NCBI GenBank assembly: GCA_021205255.1
Contig: JAJPXW010000026.1
Coordinates: 1-7,734, forward strand
DNA: 7,734 nucleotides
Source: Burkholderiales bacterium
Lineage (GTDB): Bacteria; Pseudomonadota; Gammaproteobacteria; Burkholderiales; Burkholderiaceae_F
Reading direction: 5' to 3'
In this document: positions 1-5,840 of the stretch, one piece after another
Numbering within the stretch: the first letter of the stretch is position 1
Layout: each line of letters opens with the position of its first letter
Notes under the pieces: model-generated
Seen by the model: the letters and a program-made list of their open reading frames with translations, nothing else
Databases searched by the model: none
Told to the model about the DNA's origin: nothing
Position numbers and translations under genes: made by a program

Positions 1-1980
1 GAATCTGCAAATATCCCTGAAGGTTTAAAACAGGAAACATTTGAACAGTTTGACAATGGTAATCCAATCGATGCATTTGTTTCTCACCGTGGATTCTTTG
101 TCAATAATGACAACGTAAGGCTAGTCCGTGTCCTAAAGGACTACTGGAAGGCCGCTGAAGACCATGCTTGCGGTAAATGTACCCCATGCCGTAATGGAAC
201 TACCGTCATCCATTCAATTCTTGAAGATGCCCAGGAAAAAGGGCTTACTGAGAATCAGCTAGAAGAAATTAAAAAATACTGCATCATTATGGAAGGCGCT
301 AGCGCATGTGGACTTGGACAATCAGTTCCAGCCGCCATGCTCGGTGCGATTACACATTTTCATGATGATTTAGTCAAGCCAGCTGATAAAAATAAAGGCG
401 ACTTTTTCAGTGCTGTTACTGCACCGTGTATTGAAGCCTGTCCCGCTAAAGTTAATATTCCTCGTTACATTGATTATATCCAGGAGAATCGTCCTGATCT
501 TTCCACTGGTGTCCTTCTGCAGAAATATCCTTTTGTTGGATCTTGCGGACGTGTTTGCGTAAGACTCTGCGAGTCTGCTTGCAGAAGAAAAGAACTAGAA
601 GCTCCCGTAGATATCAAGAACTTGAAGAGATATGCCGCCGACTCCCTAAAGCACAACGTGAATGAGTTCTTCAAAGGCTTCAAGATCAAAGTTGAACATA
701 AAAAGGGCAAAGTAGCCATCGTTGGTGCAGGTCCAGCTGGAATTACCTGTGCTTACCACTTGCTCCTTAAAGGGTTCGATGTAGATATTTTCGAAGCCGC
801 AGACCGCTCTGGCGGAATGACTCTTACTGGGATTCCTCCTTATCGCTTGCCAAAAGACCTAGTTGCTGACGAATCCACTAAAGTCATTGAGAATCTTGGT
901 GGCAAAATCCACTTCAACAAGGCCCTCGGAAGAGATTTCACCTTGGATGATTTACAGAAGAAAGATCATTACCAGGCTGTTTTCATTGGTATTGGATGTA
1001 AAGATGGATCTCCTCTTGGTTTGCCGGAAGATAAGAATCCTCCAAAAGGCTACATGACCGGTATTGAGTTCCTCAGAAGAGCAGAGCAGGCCGTCAAGAA
1101 CCACGAAAAACTGGAAATTGAGGGTGACACAGTAGTCGTTGGTTGCGGTAACGTTGCAATGGACTGCTGCCGTACTGCCACTCGTCTTGGTGATGGCAAA
1201 GTTTCCATCGTCTATCGTAGAACTGAAGCAGCTGCTCCAGCCGACAAAGTAGAACTCCATGGCGCCCATGAAGAAGGTGTCCACTTCAACTGGCTTTGCA
1301 CGCAAAAACGCGTAGTCATCGAAGATGGTCAAGTACCTGGCCTTGAATGCGTCAGACTTGAAGCCGAAGGCGACCCCAACAATAGAAGAGCCAAACTCAA
1401 AGAGATTCCTGGATCCGAATTTATTATTCCATGCCGTCGTGTTATCGCAGCAATTGGCCAGCAGATGGATACTTCCATCTTCAAGCCAGAAGACAATATT
1501 AAGTTAGCTTGGAGAGACACTTGCGTATATGCTGACGACGACACCTTAATGACTAGCCGTCCAGGTGTATTTGCCGGTGGCGACTGCGTTCTTGGACCAG
1601 CCTCCTTCATTGAAGCAATGGCTCAAGGCGAACTAGCTGCTGAATCCATTGAAAGATATATCCAGGACGGACAGGCTCCATTCAATAAACGTAGACAGAT
1701 GAGCAAAATCATCGCTAAGAGTGGTCTTTTCAAGAACGGCGAAGGCGATCATTGCCGTCCTCAGGTCAAGCGTGAAAGAGTTCCGCTCCCAGAACTCGCT
1801 CCCGAAAAGCGCAAGAACTTTGATGAAGTTGAACTAGGCTTTACTCGCGAAGAGGCAGACGAAGAAGCACAAAGATGCATGCGTTGCTACAGAGTAGTCT
1901 CCGTCTCAACCCAAAAACCAATTTCCGACACAGCCGTTAAACCAGCACCAGCAAAAGAAACAGCAACCGCAAAACAGTAA
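1..1980 (+). CDS. NuoF-type [4Fe-4S] domain fused to GltD/NfnB-like FAD/NAD(P)H oxidoreductase (5' partial)
   Basis: The frame is open from base 1, so the start lies upstream; 659 codons are visible and the ATG at 289 is internal. Residues 50-105 hold a NuoF C-terminal [4Fe-4S] motif (CGKCTPCR, Cys57/60/63, fourth ligand Cys103). Residues 140-200 are the cysteine-rich domain of glutamate synthase small subunits and NfnB (Cys143, 147, 182, 186, 190, 194). Next come an FAD fold (VGAGPAG, 241-247), an NAD(P)H fold (GCGNVA, 381-386, with Arg406-Arg407 suggesting NADPH) and a second FAD motif (AGGD, 525-528). CMRC (626-629) lies near a Pro/Ala/Lys-rich tail. The family passes hydride electrons from NAD(P)H through FAD to iron-sulfur clusters. 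With hydA 15 bases downstream, I infer a cytoplasmic hydrogenase partner, not a glutamate synthase subunit; no large GltB subunit is seen. Whether an FMN-binding NuoF domain lies upstream is unknown. Confidence 0.9.
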   Translation, partial: ESANIPEGLKQETFEQFDNGNPIDAFVSHRGFFVNNDNVRLVRVLKDYWKAAEDHACGKCTPCRNGTTVIHSILEDAQEKGLTENQLEEIKKYCIIMEGASACGLGQSVPAAMLGAITHFHDDLVKPADKNKGDFFSAVTAPCIEACPAKVNIPRYIDYIQENRPDLSTGVLLQKYPFVGSCGRVCVRLCESACRRKELEAPVDIKNLKRYAADSLKHNVNEFFKGFKIKVEHKKGKVAIVGAGPAGITCAYHLLLKGFDVDIFEAADRSGGMTLTGIPPYRLPKDLVADESTKVIENLGGKIHFNKALGRDFTLDDLQKKDHYQAVFIGIGCKDGSPLGLPEDKNPPKGYMTGIEFLRRAEQAVKNHEKLEIEGDTVVVGCGNVAMDCCRTATRLGDGKVSIVYRRTEAAAPADKVELHGAHEEGVHFNWLCTQKRVVIEDGQVPGLECVRLEAEGDPNNRRAKLKEIPGSEFIIPCRRVIAAIGQQMDTSIFKPEDNIKLAWRDTCVYADDDTLMTSRPGVFAGGDCVLGPASFIEAMAQGELAAESIERYIQDGQAPFNKRRQMSKIIAKSGLFKNGEGDHCRPQVKRERVPLPELAPEKRKNFDEVELGFTREEADEEAQRCMRCYRVVSVSTQKPISDTAVKPAPAKETATAKQ

Positions 1981-1982
1981 GT

Positions 1983-1988
1983 AGGAAG
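1983..1988 (+). promoter_or_regulatory. Ribosome binding site of hydA
   Basis: AGGAAG lies 7 bases before the ATG at 1996 and just after the TAA at 1978-1980. It supports separate initiation of hydA, even though the two genes share a reading frame. Confidence 0.6.
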
Positions 1989-1995
1989 AAGACCC

Positions 1996-3141
1996 ATGAA
2001 GATTTTTTTGAACAACGAGCCTTTTGAAACCAAAGAGGCTAAAACGGTACTTGAGGCCGCCAGAGAAGCCGGTGTCTTTATTCCAACACTGTGTGCTTAT
2101 CCTGGACTTTCCCATACCCCTGGCACCTGTGGTATCTGCCTAGCGGAGATTTCTTATCCTGATGGTCCATCCGGAATTAGAACTAGCTGCCGAGCTCCTT
2201 TGCAGGAAGGGATGAGGATCAGCACCAAGACTAAAGAAGTTAGGGATGCCCAACGCGCCCAGCTTGAACTTCTCTTTGCTGACCACGACTTTACCTGCCA
2301 GACTTGTTCTAGATATGGCGATTGCGAATTACTGGACCTCTCTGCAAGAGTAGGGCTTAACACCGCTAAATATACAAGAAAGTACTATCCAGGCCGTCCT
2401 GCCGATACTTCCGATATCAGCATTCACTTGGATGCAGGTAAGTGCATCCGTTGCGAAAGATGCGTTGAAGTTTGCACCACGGTCCAAGGTCTCAGTTCCT
2501 TAATGCTTCACGGCAAAGGTGGTAAGGCCGCCATTGGCCTGACCGAAGGCGGACTCTGGCTGGATTCGAATAGATGTGTCAGATGTGGACAATGCACCGT
2601 TGTTTGCCCAACAGGCGCATTGACTGAAAACGACCAGACAGAGCAGGTTGTCGACTGGCTTGAAGACCCCAATGTCGTTACAGTCTTCCAGTTTGCTCCT
2701 GCCGTAAGAGCCACTCTTGGTGAAGCAGCGGGCTTCCCAGCTGGTACCAACGTCGAGAAGAAAATTATTGCCGCACTGAAAAAAGTTGGCGCCGACTACG
2801 TATTGGATACAAACTTTACGGCGGATGTGACGATCATGGAAGAAGGCACTGAACTTTTGGAGCGCATCAGCGACAAAAATTCAACTTTGCCTCTCTTCAC
2901 TTCCTGCTGTCCAGCGTGGGTTAACTATGTAGAGCAGCATAAGCCGGAACTTATCCCCCATCTTTCAACGACTCGTTCTCCACAGGGAATTATGGGCTCT
3001 CTTGCCAAGACCTACTTACCTGCCAAGAAAGGAGTCAACAAAGAGCAGCTTCGCACGATTTCCATCATGCCTTGTACTGCCAAGAAAGATGAGGCCACCA
3101 GAAAAGCTCTATCCAAAGACGGCGTCCCAGATACCGACTAA
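1996..3141 (+). CDS. hydA: HydA N-terminal part as literally translated (381 aa)
   Basis: This is the product if the TAA terminates. A plant-ferredoxin-like [2Fe-2S] domain carries Cys33, Cys45, Cys48 and Cys65. A His-Cys3 [4Fe-4S] site follows (His97, Cys101, Cys104, Cys110), then two CxxCxxCxxxC ferredoxin sites (Cys150/153/156/160 and Cys194/197/200/204). The hydrogenase core begins near residue 225 with TSCCPAW (Cys304 proton-shuttle position, Cys305 H-cluster ligand) and MPCTAKK (Cys360 ligand). Translation stops at residue 381, before the L3 motif, so two of the four H-cluster cysteine ligands are missing and H2 activity is not expected from this fragment alone. It could still carry electrons through its clusters if it folds. 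The ATG start is supported by AGGAAG and by the standard family N-terminus (MKIFLNN). Confidence 0.8.
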   Translation: MKIFLNNEPFETKEAKTVLEAAREAGVFIPTLCAYPGLSHTPGTCGICLAEISYPDGPSGIRTSCRAPLQEGMRISTKTKEVRDAQRAQLELLFADHDFTCQTCSRYGDCELLDLSARVGLNTAKYTRKYYPGRPADTSDISIHLDAGKCIRCERCVEVCTTVQGLSSLMLHGKGGKAAIGLTEGGLWLDSNRCVRCGQCTVVCPTGALTENDQTEQVVDWLEDPNVVTVFQFAPAVRATLGEAAGFPAGTNVEKKIIAALKKVGADYVLDTNFTADVTIMEEGTELLERISDKNSTLPLFTSCCPAWVNYVEQHKPELIPHLSTTRSPQGIMGSLAKTYLPAKKGVNKEQLRTISIMPCTAKKDEATRKALSKDGVPDTD

Positions 3142-3792
3142 GTTATTACAGCCCGTGAGTTCTCCAAGCTTCTCAAGCGTTACGGCGTAGATCTTAGAAA
3201 TATTGAAGATCAAGACTTCGATTCCCCATTTATGAGTGAAAGCACAGGCGCTGGCGTAATTTTCGGAAGAGCCGGTGGTGTATCGGAAGCCGCTGTGAGA
3301 ACTTTGCATAAGATCCTTACCGGTAACGAAGTTGAAAAGCTTGACTACAAGCCTTCCAACCATCCTGGTGTTCATCTTGAGTTAGATCTTGACTTAGGCG
3401 ACAAGGGCAAGATGAAAGTAGGCGTAGTCTACGGTCTAGCCAATGCAGCTAAAGTTGCCGAAGAAGTGATCGAAGGGAAATCTCCTTACGCCTTTATTGA
3501 AGTAATGGCTTGTCCTGGTGGTTGCATCAATGGTGGCGGAACTCCAAGAGAAAAGGGCGACTACCATTACAACACTGCTCTGAGAGCACATGTTCTTGAT
3601 GCTTCCGATAAGGCAAACAAGATCAGACAATCCCACAATAATCCAGAAGTTCAGCTTCTCTATAAAGATTATTTAGAGAAACCAAATTCCCATAAGGCCC
3701 ACGAGCTTTTGCATACGCATTACACCGATCGTAAGCCTAAGAAGAAGCCTGAGCCAATCAATGATGTTTGGCAGAAGATCACACTTGTCTAA
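3142..3792 (+). pseudogene. hydA: HydA C-terminal part, downstream of the in-frame stop
   Basis: These 216 sense codons follow the TAA without a break. They encode the L3 motif MACPGGC (Cys506 and Cys510 counting the stop as 382, both expected H-cluster ligands), the following GGGTP, and the C-terminal small-subunit-like region with NPEVQLLY and HELLHTHY. The first ATG in frame is at 3232, 31 codons in. It has no Shine-Dalgarno sequence (TTCCCCATTT precedes it), and starting there would lose the conserved segment after the stop. Independent translation as a separate subunit is therefore poorly supported. Base composition and codon use look the same as in the first part. Confidence 0.8.
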
Positions 3793-3802
3793 CATACCCT
3801 GC

Positions 3803-3821
3803 AGGAGGTTCTAACCCTCCT
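3803..3821 (+). other. Small stem-loop between hydA and its terminator
   Basis: AGGAGG (3803-3808) pairs with CCTCCT (3816-3821) around a 7-base loop, TTCTAAC. It lies 10 bases after the hydA stop codon. It may stabilise the mRNA end or be incidental. The left arm looks like a Shine-Dalgarno sequence, but no start codon opens a credible gene after it. Confidence 0.45.
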
Positions 3822-3831
3822 TGTAAAGGCG

Positions 3832-3869
3832 AAGAGCCGTATGGGATTTCCCATCGGCTCTTTGTTATT
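3832..3869 (+). terminator. Factor-independent terminator of the hydrogenase operon
   Basis: AAGAGCCG (3832-3839) pairs with CGGCTCTT (3855-3862), and ATGGG (3841-3845) pairs with CCCAT (3850-3854). T3840 is a bulge and the loop is ATTT. The T-rich tail TTTGTTATT follows. It sits 39 bases after the hydA stop, as expected for the end of this operon. Confidence 0.8.
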
Positions 3870-3875
3870 AGAAGT

Positions 3876-3914
3876 ACAAAAACATATCCCGATAGTTTTA
3901 GCTACCGGGATATG
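3876..3914 (-). terminator. Factor-independent terminator of the minus-strand gene
   Basis: The 9-bp arms CATATCCCG (3883-3891) and CGGGATATG (3906-3914) are perfect complements. TAG/CTA (3893-3895/3902-3904) extends the stem past one mismatch. Read on the minus strand the hairpin is followed by TTTTT (3882-3878), the expected U-tract. It lies 34 bases beyond the stop codon of the gene at 3949-5088. Confidence 0.8.
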
Positions 3915-3948
3915 ATTGGATATAGGTCGGTGATTAACGAGCGGTCTA

Positions 3949-5088
3949 TTATCCTTTTAGCTGCTTGGTGACCGAAGTAAATTGGTCACCAAAACTAATG
4001 TCGTAAACAGTAGTGATAGGTGGGCTTTCGAAGTTGAAAATCAAAGACAGGTCCTTTTCGGAAGACTGCATGATTTTTGCTAATCCAGCACCAGCTTTCA
4101 ATGTCAGAAAAGTATTGAGAGATACCTCATAGTTAAGCTTGGCCTTATCGCGCAGATCTAGAAGATCTCTAGCCCTATGATTAAGGTGCTTGACGTAGAA
4201 CTTCGAAACTTCTAGAACTTGCTTGTTGATCACTATGTTGTTTTCAAGAGCAATCTTCTGGAATTCCGTCAGCTTTGGATGCCGCATCTTCTCCTGGGCT
4301 TTATCAATATACTTTGTCGCTTGATTCTGTATGGTGGAAATTCTTGGAAGATATACTTTCTCGATTTTCCGCAATAACTTGATAATGGCCTCAAAGTAGA
4401 GACGGCAACACATCATATGGAAACCGGAATAAGTCTTCGAAAGCTCAGGAGAGGGCTTGCCTTCCCGCAACTGCAGAGACATCCGTCCATACATCTGCTT
4501 AATCATGTCAGCGCAGGCCATGATTGATGCGATATCTTCACCTTCAGCCGATTCAAGCAAGAACTCCAGCTGGGCTTTAGTGAGATTTACCCCTCTTTCT
4601 TTCAGCTTACCGATAGCTGTCGTAGTAAGAGCATCAATGTCTTTTTTTGCTTCTTCGTTCTGCTGGCGAGCTTTTTCTATCTTCGAGCGTATTTTTGCCT
4701 GGGAAGGGTTGAAAGGATTTCTTGAGCGACGAGGAGCAGAAATTAAATCCTTTTCCCACTCGACAATTTTCTTGTTGCGCTTGTCTGATCCTTTATTAAT
4801 CTCTTGAACTTGCTTGAAAACGCTCAGCACATCGGTAGAAGCCATCTCACCGAGACAATCGTTAATGATGCGCCTAACAGCAGGTTCATGGTAGAGATAC
4901 TTTCTTATTAACGACCGACCTTGTGGATGGGCTTCCTGCGCTATAAGTTCAATACCCTTTTCAAATTTTGGTCTCATCCGCAACCATACCTTCTCGAAGG
5001 AACGAGAGCGGATTACTGTCCTTTCTGCTACATAGAAGAAAGGGTACGTGAAAATCATTGGTAGACCGGCCATGTATTTCTCATCCAA
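3949..5088 (-). CDS. Helical charged protein of unknown function
   Basis: I do not recognise this family. As called it has 379 residues from a TTG at 5088 (ATG option at 5073, residue 6). Residues 9-21 form a short aromatic-hydrophobic stretch (LPMIFTYPFFYVA), too short to call a membrane span confidently. Residues 86-165 are strongly charged and look coiled-coil-like (QNEEAKKDID). Residues 166-260 and 261-345 look mainly helical, with repeated Lys/Arg/Glu. The last 35 residues look more beta-like. No catalytic motif, signal peptide or metal site is evident. It stands alone, is convergent with hydA, has its own terminator, and has no partner gene on its strand. The start is uncertain: the frame stays open and protein-like for 13 further codons up to a TGA at 5128-5130, with no ATG, GTG or good Shine-Dalgarno sequence. 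The gene may use a rare start or may have lost its 5' end. Confidence 0.75.
   Translation of the reverse strand: MDEKYMAGLPMIFTYPFFYVAERTVIRSRSFEKVWLRMRPKFEKGIELIAQEAHPQGRSLIRKYLYHEPAVRRIINDCLGEMASTDVLSVFKQVQEINKGSDKRNKKIVEWEKDLISAPRRSRNPFNPSQAKIRSKIEKARQQNEEAKKDIDALTTTAIGKLKERGVNLTKAQLEFLLESAEGEDIASIMACADMIKQMYGRMSLQLREGKPSPELSKTYSGFHMMCCRLYFEAIIKLLRKIEKVYLPRISTIQNQATKYIDKAQEKMRHPKLTEFQKIALENNIVINKQVLEVSKFYVKHLNHRARDLLDLRDKAKLNYEVSLNTFLTLKAGAGLAKIMQSSEKDLSLIFNFESPPITTVYDISFGDQFTSVTKQLKG
3965..3992. repeat. 9-bp inverted repeat inside the 3' end of the unknown gene
   Basis: TTGGTGACC (3965-3973) and GGTCACCAA (3984-3992) are perfect complements around a 10-base spacer. They lie in the last codons of the minus-strand gene (encoding FGDQFTSVTKQ), about 50 bases upstream of its terminator on the transcript. 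The repeat would form a stable hairpin in the mRNA; it may protect the 3' end or be incidental. Confidence 0.5.
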
Positions 5089-5330
5089 ATTCGTAGGAAT
5101 CTTGAATCGTAACCGTGATTTACGACTTCAAGCAATCCCTACATAAACTTAGTTTCTTTTAGTTATGTCTTAATGCTTTATTATCGCTAGTTTAACTTAC
5201 TATCCACTTAACCCCCACCTAGATGGGTGATGTTACAAAAGTTCTATTTAAAGCGAATTCTATCGGTAAATGCTAACGAGTTGTATAGGATTTCAAAATT
5301 TGTTCAAAAGGCACCTCTATAACTCCACTA

Positions 5331-5373
5331 GCTTAAGCGCGAAGTGCGATAACACCAGAAATTGCTTAAGCAA
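5331..5373. promoter_or_regulatory. Paired GCTTAAGC palindromes, possible operator
   Basis: GCTTAAGC occurs at 5331-5338 and 5364-5371. The second copy is part of a longer perfect palindrome, TTGCTTAAGCAA (5362-5373). The centres are 33 bp apart, close to three helical turns, which would suit two dimers of one regulator on the same face of the DNA. The copies could also pair with each other in RNA. They lie about 180 bases upstream of the HMA gene. No protein is assigned. Confidence 0.3.
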
Positions 5374-5533
5374 AATAGCAAAGTGTTGATACACAATTTA
5401 TAGAGAAGGGAAGTTTGGGCGTAAATACGAATGGTTATCATTTGTGTTTACAGTATATTATCATGTCTAGCAGTTTGATATGGGCATTTTTAGTCCAGAA
5501 ATTCTTTTCAATTACCTACAATCGGAGATATTC

Positions 5534-5539
5534 AAGGAG
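5534..5539 (+). promoter_or_regulatory. Ribosome binding site that fixes the HMA protein start
   Basis: AAGGAG lies 10 bases before the ATG at 5550. It supports starting there and not at the upstream TTG at 5415 or ATG at 5463, which would add a non-conserved hydrophobic extension. Confidence 0.7.
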
Positions 5540-5549
5540 TTATGCTCAG

Positions 5550-5831
5550 ATGATTAAAACTACCATCAAAATCGACGGAATGATGTGCCCGATGTGCGAG
5601 GCCCATGTGACCGAGACTATTCGTAAAGCATATCCCGAAGCCAAAGTCACTTCATCGCATAAGAAGGGTGAATCCATTGTTCTTGCTCCTATTTATTTAA
5701 ATGAGAAAATCCTCAAAAAGGCAATTGGCGATACGGGTTACACCTTCATTAGCATGTCAAGCGAAGAGGCCCCTGATGAAAAATCTTTCCTGCAGAAGCT
5801 CTTCCATAGAGGAGAAGACGCAGACTGGTAG
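5550..5831 (+). CDS. Small heavy-metal-associated (HMA) domain protein
   Basis: This 93-residue protein carries the HMA fold signature of copper chaperones and P-type ATPase metal-binding domains: GMMCPMC at residues 10-16, with Cys13 and Cys16 as the metal-binding pair. The following TSSHKKGE segment and the GDTGY motif also fit the family, in a ferredoxin-like fold over roughly residues 1-70. Residues 71-93 are a charged tail. It would act in the cytoplasm, binding Cu(I) or a similar soft metal; the metal and partner are unknown and no P-type ATPase is adjacent. queC begins 9 bases after its TAG stop, so the two are probably co-transcribed. The start is set by AAGGAG and by the family N-terminus (MIKTTIKI). 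The unusual CPMC loop, where many relatives of this subfamily have CGMC, is worth noting but still satisfies CxxC. Confidence 0.85.
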   Translation: MIKTTIKIDGMMCPMCEAHVTETIRKAYPEAKVTSSHKKGESIVLAPIYLNEKILKKAIGDTGYTFISMSSEEAPDEKSFLQKLFHRGEDADW

Positions 5832-5840
5832 AGAAATAAT

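Larger units (their letters stand above)
1996..3792 (+). pseudogene. hydA: [FeFe] hydrogenase large subunit, interrupted by an in-frame TAA
   Basis: Read through the TAA at 3139-3141, this frame gives a 598-position, full-length multi-cluster [FeFe] hydrogenase with every expected motif in order: a NuoG-like iron-sulfur N-terminus, H-cluster motifs L1 (TSCCPAW), L2 (MPCTAKK) and L3 (MACPGGC), and the C-terminal small-subunit-like region ending in an HELLHTHY segment. The enzyme family reversibly reduces protons to H2 in the cytoplasm. The TAA falls in the segment that in relatives usually reads D-x-D-Y-V-[IL]-T-x-R-E, so one base change in a TAT or TAC tyrosine codon would explain it. There is no frameshift and no second disruption, so the lesion is recent, a sequence error, or suppressed in the cell. 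Two other TAA codons end genes at normal lengths here, so general TAA reassignment is unlikely. A terminator follows at 3832. Confidence 0.85.
5089..5549. other. A+T-rich spacer between divergent genes
   Basis: These 461 bases separate the unknown minus-strand gene from the HMA-queC pair and should hold both promoters. I see no RNA gene, no intact coding region with a ribosome binding site, and no promoter with both boxes well matched. A 17-codon frame from the ATG at 5223 has no Shine-Dalgarno sequence. The open frame from 5415 to 5549 has a hydrophobic, non-conserved look. The notable content is the pair of GCTTAAGC palindromes at 5331 and 5364. Confidence 0.6.

Noticed and set aside
952..1332. 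Minus-strand open frame inside the oxidoreductase gene, and similar antisense frames inside hydA.
   Set aside because: They are shadows of strongly conserved coding sequence on the other strand, without ribosome binding sites or family features.
3139..3141. Selenocysteine or pyrrolysine insertion at the hydA stop.
   Set aside because: Those use UGA and UAG; this codon is UAA, and the expected residue is tyrosine.
3803..3821. tRNA anticodon-like arm (5-bp stem, 7-base loop TTCTAAC, apparent anticodon CTA), tempting as a suppressor tRNA given the stop in hydA.
   Set aside because: No D-arm, T-arm or acceptor stem can be drawn around it, and a CUA anticodon would read UAG, not the UAA found in hydA. 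It is a plain hairpin after the stop codon.
3834..3843. GAGCCGTATG, a string also found near the 3' end of some group II introns.
   Set aside because: There is no reverse transcriptase and no domain V-like structure; the bases are the left arm of the terminator.
3768..3971. 67-codon frame overlapping the hydA end.
   Set aside because: It crosses both terminators and the convergent gene and has no ribosome binding site.
5311..5331. Possible preQ1 riboswitch upstream of the queC operon (CACCTCTATAA resembles part of the class I tail).
   Set aside because: The matching upstream stem is absent, and the site is more than 200 bases from the first gene.
5415..5549. Extended start of the HMA protein at TTG 5415 or ATG 5463.
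   Set aside because: The extension is hydrophobic and unlike the family. AAGGAG at 5534-5539 and the MIKTTIKI N-terminus place the start at 5550.
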